DNA of 64,000 bases from Hyphodiscus hymeniophilus (Eukaryota > Ascomycota > Leotiomycetes > Helotiales > Hyphodiscaceae), in the NCBI GenBank assembly GCA_016508695.1, contig VNKQ01000008.1:682001-746000 (forward strand), written 5' to 3'. Shown here in pieces: positions 21,799-33,107 of this stretch; position 1 is the first letter of the stretch, and each line of letters begins with the position of its first letter. Both the position numbers and the translations under genes were made by a program. The notes under the pieces are model-generated. The model saw only the letters and a program-made list of their open reading frames with translations, had not been told where the DNA came from and did no database searches.

Positions 21799-21973
21799 AG
21801 GACAAATCCTTGTTCATGTTCATGAACTCTTTGATACCCACAATCCGAGAGGTGGAATAAAGGTTGATACCACTTGGAAGCGTATCTGCATTACAGAGTG
21901 CACAGACACAGAAATTGGGTATCATAATGTCTAATCTCTAATCAGATGCTTTTGTCTTGCCCTTTCCTCTCCG

Positions 21974-22010
21974 TTGCTCTATTCATCCAACTTGCTCTAT
22001 TCATCCAACT
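21974..22010. repeat. 18-bp tandem duplication
   Basis: TTGCTCTATTCATCCAAC occurs twice head to tail (21974-21991 and 21992-22009) between the convergent acetyltransferase and orotate enzyme genes. It is a short local duplication in likely 3' untranslated sequence. Confidence 0.7.
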
Positions 22011-22024
22011 CCTCTTTTAATCCT

Positions 22025-22847
22025 CTAATCAGTCGCCTTATACTTCTGCCTGTACTCCTCCATACTCTTGATCTCCTCGTCCGAAATCTTCCCCTTCAAC
22101 CCAGCAATAATATCATCCAGTGTCAGGATCGCCAAGACAGGGATCCCATACTCCTTTCTAATCTCTCCAATCGCACTCGGCATAGCCTTACTATCGTCCC
22201 CATCTGGTGACGGTAGTTTTTCCATTCGATCCAGCGCAACAACTACTCGAAACGTCAGCCTCACCCACAAGAGTCGTTCCTCCTTCATATCAGAAATCCA
22301 ACTCCCATTTCCGCCAGGACTGCTCCCCACCGTAAAGAAATGATCAACCTACCAATCCCAGCAACAATACCCCCCTCATCCCTAATCTTCCCAATAGCTT
22401 CCCTCTTCGCCGTGCCCGCGGTCACAACATCATCCACGATCAACACCCTCTTCCCATTCAACGGCGCACCCACGATCCCTCCCCCTCCCCATGGTCCTTC
22501 TTCTCCTTCCTATCAAAAGAATAACAAAGCCCCCCATACCGCGCTTCGTCTATATCCGCCAACTTATCCACCGTACTGCTCGCCAGCGGTATGCCCTTGT
22601 AAGCCGGCCCAAAAACAATATCGAAGTCCAGGCTCGGCTGTGAAGACGTCTGGTCCGCGATGATGGCCTTTGCGTATGCGGTGGATATCGCGCGCAAGAG
22701 GTCCGCGCGGTAGAAATCGCCGGCGTTGAAGAAGTAGGGGGATTGCCGGCCGGATTTTAGAGTGAAGGAGCCGAACTTCAATATGCCGCCGCCGATGGAT
22801 GCTGTGAGGAAGTCGACTTTGTAGAGAGCGAGGGCTGGGGTGGCCAT
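22025..22847 (-). CDS. ura5: Orotate phosphoribosyltransferase, with frame break
   Basis: Two exons, 22847-22353 and 22245-22025, joined by a GTAGGT..CGAG intron in correct phase. The protein starts '[20 protein letters not shown]' and has '[14 protein letters not shown]', '[14 protein letters not shown]' and the PRPP-binding loop '[14 protein letters not shown]' (residues 135-148). It makes orotidine 5'-phosphate from orotate and PRPP in pyrimidine synthesis. The conserved 'DHGEGG' loop is broken: the C run at 22481-22485 (plus strand) is one base short, so the frame before it ends four codons later while the PRPP loop continues in another frame. One added base restores a 238-residue enzyme of usual length. 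As the enzyme is needed for pyrimidine prototrophy, a sequencing error is the likelier cause. Confidence 0.94.
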
Positions 22848-23465
22848 TTTGAGGTTGGAATCTTGGGATCCTGATGAGGTTGGAAAAGGAAGATTGGATA
22901 GAGTGGGGGATTGAGCTACGGGCGGAAGTTGCAGGGGGAAAGTGCTTTGCGAAGGCGATTGGGATCTGAAAGCGTTAGATCAAGCGGAATTGTAAGGAGA
23001 GAGAGTAAGGAATACCTGCTCAGGGAGTTGAAAGACTGCTATTTTCTTAATTAGATCAACCCCGCTGCCAGAAAATTCGTTGGAGGGGTCAAGGCCAAGC
23101 AAGGTTCATGCTACGGTGCACTTTGTGAACGAAGCGGCAATGTGATGCGACATTCATTGCTATTTCAGTACTGAACACCTACGATAATATAAACGTACAG
23201 GGTCATACTTGGCCATGAAACTGGATTATCGTTCTAGGTTTTCAGAAACCTTTTGAGACCTTTTCAATCGTTGGCCTCGGTCTAAACATTCTGCATCTTG
23301 GGTCAAAGCATCGTCACGCCCAGGGCGTGCATAAAGTCCACCGTATTACAGCGACAGCTCGGCTAGCGATAAGATTGTGAGAAATTCTCCAACTTTTTTC
23401 CTTCGACTAAAATACAAGGGTGATTGTTCAACCTCCATTCGATCTCAACGAACAGTCTGCCCATC
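22848..23465. promoter_or_regulatory. Divergent promoter between orotate enzyme and NOG1
   Basis: 618 bp between divergent start codons of two growth-related genes. No gene, repeat or RNA is recognised. Confidence 0.5.
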
Positions 23466-25467
23466 ATGAAGACTACATGGAAGGACATCCAGCCTGTTCC
23501 TACCTCTCAGGAGTTCTTGGATATTGTATTGAGTCGAACGCAACGAAGACTGCCCACCCAAATCCGTGCTGGGTTTCAAATCAGCAGAATCAGAAGTACG
23601 AATATTTAACGCCTCAAGAGATTCATGCTGACCTCTCTTAGATTTCTATACCAGAAAGGTCAAATTCACGCAGGAAACCTTCACAGAAAAGCTCTCTTTG
23701 ATCTTGGACGGCTTTCCCAGGCTCCAGGACATCCACCCTTTCCATAAAGATCTCCTCAACACTCTCTACGACGCAGACCATTTCCGCATAGCCCTTGGTC
23801 AACTTTCCACTGCGAAGCATCTCATCGAAATCGTATCTCGCGACTATGTACGACTTCTCAAATATGCTCAGTCCCTTTTCCAATGTAAACAACTCAAGCG
23901 TGCTGCTTTGGGTCGAATGGCCACAATCTGTCGACGATTGAAAGATCCTCTGCTATACCTCGATCAAGTGCGCCAGCATCTCGGTCGTCTTCCTTCTATC
24001 GATCCAAACACCAGAACACTTTTGATTTGCGGATATCCTAATGTGGGGAAATCGAGTTTCCTGAAGAGCGTTACAAGAGCAGACGTCGATGTCCAACCCT
24101 ACGCTTTCACAACAAAGAGTTTGTTCGTGGGACATTTCGATTACAAATATCTTCGTTTCCAAGCTATCGATACTCCAGGTATTCTAGATCATCCTTTGGA
24201 AGAGATGAACACCATTGAGATGCAATCTATCACCGCAATCGCACATCTGCGTTCTGCAATTCTATATTTCATGGATCTGTCTGAGCAGTGCGGATACACA
24301 GTCCAGGCGCAAATGCAATTGTTTTTGAGTATCAAGCCCCTGTTCGCCAACAAGCTCGTCTTCATTGTCATCAACAAAATCGACGTAACTCGTCCCGAGG
24401 ACTTGGACGAAGAAACCCAGGCACAGCTCCAAGCTCTGTTGAAACCCGGCGATGTTGAGATGCTACAACTCTCGTGCACTACAGAGGAAGGTGTACAAGA
24501 TGTGAAGAACGCCGCCTGCGAGCGACTGATAGCAGACCGTGTGGCTCAAAAGCTCAAGGCAGGAACAAACAGCAGTGGTAGCGTCGGCGGACGACTCGGA
24601 GACGTCTTAACCCGAATCCACGTCGCCCGTCCAATGGATGGTATCGTCCGCGAGGCTTTCATCCCCGAAGGTGCCCTGAACAGGGCTAAATACGACAAAA
24701 ATGACCCCTCGCGACCCAAACTCTCTCGAGACATCGAAGACGAGAATGGTGGAGCTGGTGTTTACAACGTGGACATGAAACAAGATTATGATCTCGAAAA
24801 CGATGACTGGAAACACGACAAGGTTCCAGAGTTCTTTGATGGAAAGAACGTCTACGATTTCATTGATCCAGATATCGAGAGCAAACTCGTGGCATTGGAG
24901 GAAGAAGAGGAGAAGCTTGAGGCTGAGGGATTCTATGATTCCGATGAAGATCTGGAAGATGCCGAGGAAGCAGATATCCGCATGAAAGCCGAACTCATCC
25001 GTGAGAAACGTCAACTTATTCGCAACGAGGCGAAGATGAAGAAATCGCTCAAGAACAAGGCTATCATCCCCCGCAACGCTGTTCGCAAGAAGTTGACGGA
25101 TATGGAAGACCACCTCGATTCCTTGGGATACGATACTACATCTATTGGTGTGAGGGCAAGATCACAAAGCAGAGGGCGAAGCGTGTTGAGGAGTCGCACA
25201 GGCACGGAGGATGTGATGGATGTGGATGACCCCGATTATGAGGCGAAGATGCGTGCCAAGAGCAGGGCAAGAAGTCAGAGCAATAGACGTGATGATGGTG
25301 TTACGAATGAGGTTGCCAGAACGAAGGCTGAGAGGGCGCAGAAGTTGAGTCAAAGGAAGATGAATAGGATGGCGAGACAGGGTGAGGCTGATCGACATGT
25401 TCCAGCAGCAATGCCCAAGCATTTGTTCTCTGGTAAGAGAGGTATGGGCAAGACGAATAGTCGTTAA
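23466..25467 (+). CDS. NOG1: Nucleolar GTP-binding protein 1
   Basis: Two exons, 23466-23595 and 23642-25467, give 651 residues, normal for NOG1. The intron GTACGA..TTAG is 46 nt with a GCTGAC branch site. The N-terminus '[19 protein letters not shown]' and '[19 protein letters not shown]' are diagnostic. The TrmE-like GTPase domain has G1 'GYPNVGKSS' (residues 174-182), G3 '[11 protein letters not shown]' and G4 'NKID'. The C-terminal NOGCT region is charged, ending in a lysine/arginine-rich tail. NOG1 binds pre-60S particles in the nucleolus and is needed for their maturation and release of Rlp24 in the cytoplasm. The ATG at 23466 is the conserved start. Confidence 0.97.
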
Positions 25468-28400
25468 GCTAGCTATTTGGTCTGGCTTGCAAATTGGGGG
25501 GTCAGCGTCTCTCCCTGGACGAGTTTACTAGCTTTCCATTCTTAAACCCGTCGATAATGTCTGGAGTTTGGAGGCAAAACATGGCGTGTATGGATGTCTT
25601 TAGATGGCTTGCAAGGCATGTATTGAAGCAATGCAATCAAGCTTGATTCTCAAACCGTACCTGCTACTGTAGCCATGTCCCCTCTCCTCGCAATGCTCAA
25701 CCCATAATCTCGACGTTTCACACAGTCGATGAAGCTGTGAGTCGGAGTGTGAACGATGCTCGATAGCCATGCGTATAAAGTCTTACGTGAATCACAGAAC
25801 ACAGCCTCAATTGAATTCTAGCCAACATCCTCCCACATACCGAAATTCGTTATTCCTACTCATCAAGCTGCAAGTGCATCATTACAACTCTTTCCGCAAC
25901 GCAAACAGCACTAACGCTGTACCGAATATCTAAATTTCTACTCTACTCTAGATTTGATCAATCTCCCAAGACTCGCAATCTATGATATACTGATCGGTTA
26001 CAAGTAGGTTGGTCACGGCGAATCAAATGATATGTAAATGAGAAGCTACCCTGGGTCTCCGCATGGAAAAAGATGCGTCTCTGTAAATAAATGTCTGCCG
26101 CAATGGTGACATACTAGCTAACCCTAACGATATCTTATGTGGCAGTGTTGGGAGTGGTGGAAATTTTCTCGGAGGTTGAGCTGTGAGGCGGCTTATGTTT
26201 AAGCTCGTCCACCTACCGTTAGAAGGTGTTCCATGAGAATCCTAGAATGTAAGAGGGGTCAATCTGAGGTACATTGTCTGGCCCGGAAATTGTAAAGAGT
26301 GTACGACGAGCCGAAAAGGCAGACTTGAAATGAGCTCCTTCGAGTCTTTTCCCCTGGAATGGTCTGGTCGCGTAGAGATGATATTTCATGTTTTTCATTG
26401 GAGAAACTTATTTGTATGGAGTATTTGGACGAACAGCTCATGTTATGATCTTGGGTCATAGCACTATCGATATTAGATCGTTCGGAAAGCCCCAGTTTGA
26501 GAGGACACGGGTGGCGGGAGGAGCGAAGGAACAAATGCAGACAGATACGGTTATTGATTCGAGACTGTAATTTGAAACAGCTCACCCATCCAGTTGCATC
26601 GTACTAGTTCAAGATCGCCAACAAAAAAAAGAGGGTACCTCGTAAAAAAGGAACCACAGTCAGCAGGATGTAAGGACCAAGGCAGATGCCATCTTCTGTT
26701 CGTATTCCGTATTTTTGATCTGCTCATCTGCAACGGTTTCTGTATCGGTTTAAGCTTAATACACGACATCCTAGCTAGACTCTGGCCAGCTATGATCTGT
26801 AAGTCAGCGTGGCATAACACCATCCAAACGGCCAACTGGGCAGTCGGAGTCACTTCAAGAGTAAGCGATTATGCGTCCATCCTGTTCGAGCAGCTTCCTA
26901 TCCCATCATCTCCAAAACTTGGACCTCCCCAATTCTTCAACGATACGACAACAAACTTTTATGACAGTGAAAAACACTAATAAATACGTCCCTACTACAA
27001 GCAGAAGGTGCAATCGAGAGTGGGATGAACAACGCACAGGAGTTCGACGGGTCCGTGCAGTATGCAGGAGTGAGTTCTTGGACAAACTCAGCAATGTTCG
27101 CTGGCAAGAAAATTTTAGGAGACCAAGGGAAAAGGATTCCGTAATCGCTGTGATTCTGGGAATTCTGGATTTGAAAGGACTTAAGGATGTGGTTTGCCAG
27201 AGGTCCGCATGTTGATTCCAGTGAGCTCTAAGAATGGCGTTGGGACTAGGAGGCCAAGACGGAATCAGCGAGCCAGACTTTTAGTGTAGAGGCGGTATGG
27301 ACTCTGGGTCCTGTCGTAGTATGGGCGTACGATGTAAGAAAGCCTTCATTTCGGATATTCCCGAGCATTGATGAAGCATGATTTTGACAAACAGAGGTGA
27401 GCCTTGGCCTAGTGGATGCTGTGTCCGATTAGACTGAAACCACGCGCAGGTAGTGGACCATACAACCGGGTGGAAAGTGCTGAAGATGCAATAGGTGAGT
27501 AAAATGGGCGAGTACCACCCAAGGTAGACGCTTCGTTATGTACATGATATCAACAACAGTCGGTAGACGAAGGGATGACAAAAACATCGCCAATGCTTCA
27601 TGGCGTATAAACCTAGCAAGTGTTTAATGAGTCTACCAATTTGTCGGGTCGTCGGGAAGGGTCTGATGCCTACTTTACCGGCTATCCGTTGGCCTTATGG
27701 GGCCAAAGATCAAACTCTGACTTGTCTAGACGCTAATAAGTCTGGCGCGATCCGTCCCGCCAAACCTCAGCAGCGGGCAGAGCAGGAGGAGGCCAACTCC
27801 GCGTGAACGCCGATGTACAGCTAACGAATGTCATGGGGCCTTGTGCCACTCATGCCGACCTAGTCCCGTTCGCATTCCTGGGCCATGCTGGTCATGGAAA
27901 AGTAGTGTCACGCACCACCAACATCTATCAACTCAAATAGACTCGTACTTAGAGATACTATCGCATATTCGCGATTGCCCTGATAAATACTGCAACGCCC
28001 ATGCCAGAGCGCTGTCTTACGTAACTCGGAAGGATTGGCGCCAGTCCTTAGAGCAGGAGGAAAGTGATCATGTCTTAGACTTTGCAGCCAATTTGGATTT
28101 TTGAAAATCAGCCAGCATATGGTATGTTCCCATCCCACACCCACACGAACACCCCAGAGTTCAGTCTGTTGAGGTACACATACTTCGTGGTATGTTAACG
28201 GGATGACACGATAGAGACGTGATGGCTGTTCTGCACCAAGGAGAAGATTTGGTGCTCCTGTAATTCAGTCCTGGGCCATGAAAACGGCTTGTACCAGCTA
28301 CCTGGTTCCTGGATCCCTTTCATACCATTCTGATTATGTGTTTTGTACCAGACTAAATTAATGACAAACACACTTGACGTTCATAGGTAGCCTCTCGAAC

Positions 28401-29086
28401 AGAGTTCTGTTATAATTTTAGCTGACTTCGTGAGCCGAATCCAAGCTCTTGGCATGCACCCAGTGGTCCAATCCAACCCAATAGGCTCAAGTGTGCACTG
28501 AAGAAGACGTTCGAACAGCACAGAATGCCGAAGGTGGACAGCGGTATAGCGCCGACTTCTCGGGAGACTAACTGACGATAGTTTTCTTGGGAAAAACGAT
28601 AGGACGCTTACTTCCGTTTTCCCTTGGAGTGCCAATAAGTCAAACAATCTTCGCTTTTCGGTTTGTACCCCGTCACTCGTCTTCGCCTGTCTTTACATCC
28701 TCTTTCCTTTTCCGGGTTTTCGATGTGGGATCGAGTGAAAGTCGGCAGTTCTTGTGTGAAAACTTTCTTTTCTTGTATATAAAAGCAATACACAGCAAAA
28801 GCTGGAATCCTCAGGGTTTCCTGGACAATGTCATAACTGTATGAACCACCTTTGAGCCTAGAGGAAACCCAGCATGAAGCCGTCATGGAGACTTCTGGAC
28901 TTCGCCATTGGCCAGAAGATGAGTTTAGGCCGACCTATTGAAACTAATATGTGGGTGGGTAAGCGAAAGAGAGGTTGGTGAAGATCCAACACCACTATCA
29001 ACAATTGATGTTCTCGCACTCAAATCATTGCCATCAACACTTGTCCGAATAAACCAGGAACAAGCGGCAGGCTTGGACGATCTTTA
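25468..29086. other. 3.6-kb gene-poor region
   Basis: No frame on either strand has recognisable domains, consistent codon use or plausible splice-linked extension. The longest open frames are 60-128 codons. I found no tRNA B-box, long terminal repeats, long tandem repeats or transposase-like motifs. The composition does not look extremely AT-rich, so heavy RIP decay is not obvious. It may hold long untranslated regions, a noncoding RNA or worn-out mobile DNA. Confidence 0.45.
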
Positions 29087-31120
29087 ATGGCTGGGTAGGT
29101 TTTATTTTTACTCCCTCTCAATTGCCTTTCACCCGGGGCTACTTCCTCAATGATGGATCACTAAAGAAACACAAGTAACCCCGAAGAAGACACTGTGGCC
29201 CTCGACCGGAGCTTTCTCGAGACAGTCGAGTACCATGGTCGAACATTCCAGCAATACGCAATTGAAAACCTGGTCCGTAATCTTCTTTTCATACCTTTTG
29301 GAAGTTTGATGTCGCGTCCACTGGATCAAAAGAGTTGCGACCCGCCTTGCAACCTTTATCTATCAGACTATACTGACTTCAGATATCGTCAGACTTATCT
29401 CGCTCCTATCGATGAGGTATGAAATCACGATAAAAATACATTTGGCTTGTTTGTGGTGTTACACTTTGACTGAAGTTTGATGCAGGACGAGGTAGAGCGC
29501 CTTCTCATAATGGCCAACGTCTTCGCGATTACCTTCGACCACCGATTACTGTTTCCTCCACTTACTCGACCGAGGAGGATACTGGAATGTGGATACGGGA
29601 CGGCATCTTGTAATTGCAATTTCCTTAATGCGATCTCTTTGGAGGCCGAGAGCCGTGATACGAATGTAAAACCCTTTGAACGAACGCGGAAAGACAATAG
29701 TCCCCAAACAGCTCTTGGCTTTCATACAGTTTACAAGTTATTGGACTGATTCGCGTTAGGGGCGATTGCTGTCGCCGAGGCATACCCGCGATGTGAAGTA
29801 CTACCACACTACCCCTCTTCAAAGCGAGAAAGTTGCCTCACTTGGGCAATCTACCGTCGGTATTGAATCAGACCGAGAACAGTACAAAAAATGCGGATGG
29901 TGTCTCAAGGGGAGCTTCGAAAGAAACGAGATCACAAACTGATGAAGGACCACTAGGTCATAGGGCTTGACATCAATCCAACAATGCAACCAGAAGAAAT
30001 CCCAGAAAATCTGTTTCTTCAAGTAGACGACCTAAATCGAAGGTTTTACGCACTGATCCTTGCCCTGGCTCGCGAGACTGAAGCAGAGTGTAGATTGACG
30101 TTCCCGGCGAGCAATTTCGACCTTGGTTCGTATCCTCGGCTTCATTCCCTGGATGGATGGCGTGAGGGTCCGCGAGGCTACAGTCTCCTATAACCCTTCT
30201 CCAGATGCTAATCTCAGTCACTTTCGGGCATTGATGCTAACTCCCAAACCTTGCCAGTACATTCACAACTGATGTGCTCGGGCATTCACGTCAACAGATG
30301 GACCGATCATCTCCGAGATATATTCCGAGTCTTGAGAGGTGGCGGGTGGTCGCAAATGGTAGAAGTGTACTATAACGTGCAATCGGACAACGGAAGCTTG
30401 ACGCCAGGTACGTTATCGCAGGTCGGCGAGACTGAATGCCTTCTGATATCCAATTGCTCAGAACATGCGCTTTCGCAGTGGAGCGCCAGGTATCTCGAAA
30501 GCATGGAAGGTTTGAAGGATCTTCGCGTTCCCTTGAGGCTCTCGAATATGATGCGAGCTGCTGGCTTCGTCGATGTCGAAAGTAGAATGATCCAGCTTCC
30601 CACTTGTGCATGGTCGACAGGTAGCCACCCACATCCGACCATATCGATAGCCTGAGCTGACGAGGTGGGCAATCTTAGAGGCAAGGGTTAACGAGATCGG
30701 GATGCTCCACCGGGAGAATGTCCAACGTATGCTGTCTTCATTGGCAACATATCCTTTCACAGAGAGACTAGGGTAAATCTCTTATGCCTAAATTCGAATT
30801 TCATTAACGCGAGATCCAGAATGAATATTGCGGATGTTCAACTCCTTGTTGCACAAGCACGTATAGAGGTACGTGCTGCGAAATAACAATTCTTTGACGG
30901 AACTTGCTTCGAGAGTATTATTAAGGCTTGAGGCTTGGTTCGTGATCGGACCTCCAGATGAAGCAATTACTGACTTTCCCGGTACCGCAGGCTGACAATC
31001 CCGCGTTTAAGGTACGTCGCCAGACTGACCTCGCAGAGGAAGCGTTGATACTGACTGGGTTTTTAGGCTTACTTTCCACTGTATGTTGTGATCGGGAGGA
31101 AGCCCCGTTCACGTAGATAG
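29087..31120 (+). CDS. LaeA/TAM-type SAM-dependent methyltransferase, 12 exons
   Basis: Exons: 29087-29094, 29167-29416, 29486-29609, 29760-29797, 29957-30042, 30094-30125, 30258-30407, 30462-30620, 30679-30772, 30820-30868, 30991-31011 and 31067-31120. All phases agree, giving 354 residues. Reading across junctions yields the family's order: 'TFDHRLLFPPLTRPRRIL', SAM motif I 'ILECGYGTASWAIAVAE' (from about residue 118), 'EVIGLDINPTMQPE', 'LQVDDLNRRLTFPASNFDL', 'VHSQLMCSGIHVNRW', 'DIFRVLRGGGWSQMVE', 'ARYLESMEGLKDLRVPLRL', 'AAGFVDVESRMIQLPTC' and the end 'AYFPLYVVIGRKPR'. The 8-nt first exon is tentative. Residues from 29277-29366 could be an in-frame 90-nt intron. Family members methylate small molecules or act as LaeA-like regulators; the substrate is unknown. 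The gene looks intact despite its fragmentation. Confidence 0.85.
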
Positions 31121-33107
31121 GAGTGACGGTGTGGTTCGAAATCGATGAAGGCGAAACGTCGAAGGAGAAGATGGTCATTCATACACCTCTTTCAACCTAT
31201 TAGCCAAATTGAAGCCAGGAGAAAAGGCAGATCACGAGCGATGCGCAGCAGATTTTAAAGTATAAGACGCACACTTTGCGGTTCGGTAGTAGTAAATATC
31301 GAGAGCAGGATCACCGGAGTGGACTTCGATTCATCATCGATTCGACCTCGAGTAGTGCTGAACGAAAATTCTTGAATAAAGAACCATTTGAACACTTCAC
31401 GAGGTGTTTGAGTAATAGCGGATGATCCGAAGTTTCATCGAGTCTGCGAGCGAGCAGGAGAGCGAGGCCTTTTCCATCGTTGTATTGTATTCGCGCAGTG
31501 AGTTCCGGCCTCATCACCAGAAAACAGAATATCCGAAGCCTCGTCGGGCTTTTGATGTAGATGAGGCAGACCCTGGCATGAGTCTTGAGGAGAGAAACTC
31601 TGGTCGCCACCTCCAGAACGCCAGCGTGGGGACAGGGTGGATCCGTTGATGGATCAAATCGTGGTATTAGATCAGATCCAGCACTTGGTGATCGGCGCCC
31701 ATCAACGAGGACACAGGTGCGGATGAAGGTTCGATGTTCTCTGAGGGTATTAATGAGTCCATTTTGAATGAGCTGATGTAAGGAGTCGGTTGGATTCATA
31801 CCCTTGCCGCCGCTACTGAGAAGAAGAAGAGGTCCGCTCACTCTCACGGGAAAACAATAACCACAACAACTACGGCTCTTCCTGGCCATAAGGATGCTAC
31901 TACAAGCCGTGTCCTTCAATGATTCGAATAATTGAAAACGGGCATTACCTCAAAAGCTCAAGATCTTGAGCACTTGTCATCCTAGTCGTCGACCATGAGG
32001 AACAAGTACTCAATGATCATTGGGGGCATCTTTATGAAAAGTTTTTTGGCACCTCCTGTCCAACCCCAACAATGAGGAATGCCCTTCACATTCCTCTACT
32101 GCATTGATTGTCTGTCTTTGACCAATGAGTCGTGGTCTTCCTCCTCATCTGCATGCGATTAGCGAGTGCTCATTGGCTATGTAGAAAGAAACAGGTGCAG
32201 AAGGGTGACAGCTCACCAAGCATGCAGTTGCGGCAGATATGAGCGCGAGATACGTTGATTCTAGTGGTCTTGGAACTACCGTCTCGATGGAGATAGGCTT
32301 CCAGACTTCGGAATGGTCCGTCCGGTGGTGTCCTTGCATGCATTTGCATGCATGATGCATGAAGAACTCGGTCAGGTGACAATTCAGGACACCGTTGTTA
32401 CACAACTCTCTTGAAAGTTCTGGTCAATGAGATCCTAGTGTGGAAATACGCTCAGGTAGATGGGATGAAGAGCGCAAGTGTGTACTTGGAGGACGTTAAA
32501 GAAGTGAGATCAGGCTCAAGGGGGTTTTTAGGTAGCTGGTGTGTGACTGTATCGCGAGATTTGTACCCTACCAATTTGTGACGAAATTCACACCATGTAG
32601 AATGTTTTGATGATTTGGAGTGACTTTCTGATTCACTCGTCGTCTTTTCTCTTGCAGAGTTGGAGTTCACCAGCCACAACTAAAAGTGGCTGGCGCTTGG
32701 CATCAACAGTCTCAATATGCTGTGGAGAGTTCTTTACTTTTACCGGTAGGATTCTGAGTTGGCTCTCAAAAACTCAAATACGGTAAGTAATCCTGGTGAA
32801 AAGGTGTTGCTATTGGTTTCATCTGCAGGCACTTTACGGGGGATATGGATCAGTTATCATCCTCCGAGTCAATTGGCTGCAATCAGTGATCAAATTCCGA
32901 CTCCGTCAACGTCTGAAATCTATGGTATTGCACAATGATTTGCACAACAATGTGCCAAGTTTTCCTTGACCCTAAGAAAGGCAACACTGACATCACTAGG
33001 TGCGCTGATTGAACACATTCGTCCCTCTGCTACTGACATATATGCTATGAATTCCGTTTCCCAACGCCGGTGCAATGCTGGCAAAAGCCGGATACGGGTA
33101 TCTTACA
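31121..33107. other. 2-kb intergenic region, nothing recognised
   Basis: This lies between the ends of two convergent genes. A 202-codon minus-strand frame (31311-31919) starts with TTG and has an unlikely composition. A T-rich CATGCATGATGCATG cluster near 32338-32359 is the only visible sequence peculiarity. No RNA gene is recognised. Confidence 0.45.

Noticed and set aside
24607..25113. 168-codon minus-strand frame inside NOG1
   Set aside because: Shadow of the acidic NOG1 coding strand, which gives artificial hydrophobic runs on the complement.
26594..26980. 128-codon plus-strand frame in the gene-poor region
   Set aside because: It begins with a non-ATG codon, has mixed hydrophobic composition with no domain, and I found no supporting splice partners.
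27391..27465. tRNA-like sequence beginning GAGCCTTGGCCTAGTGGA
   Set aside because: It resembles a tRNA A-box region, but there is no B-box and no pairing acceptor stem.
31311..31919. 202-codon minus-strand open frame
   Set aside because: It begins with TTG, has low-complexity hydrophobic and basic patches, resembles no family and has no splice-linked extension.
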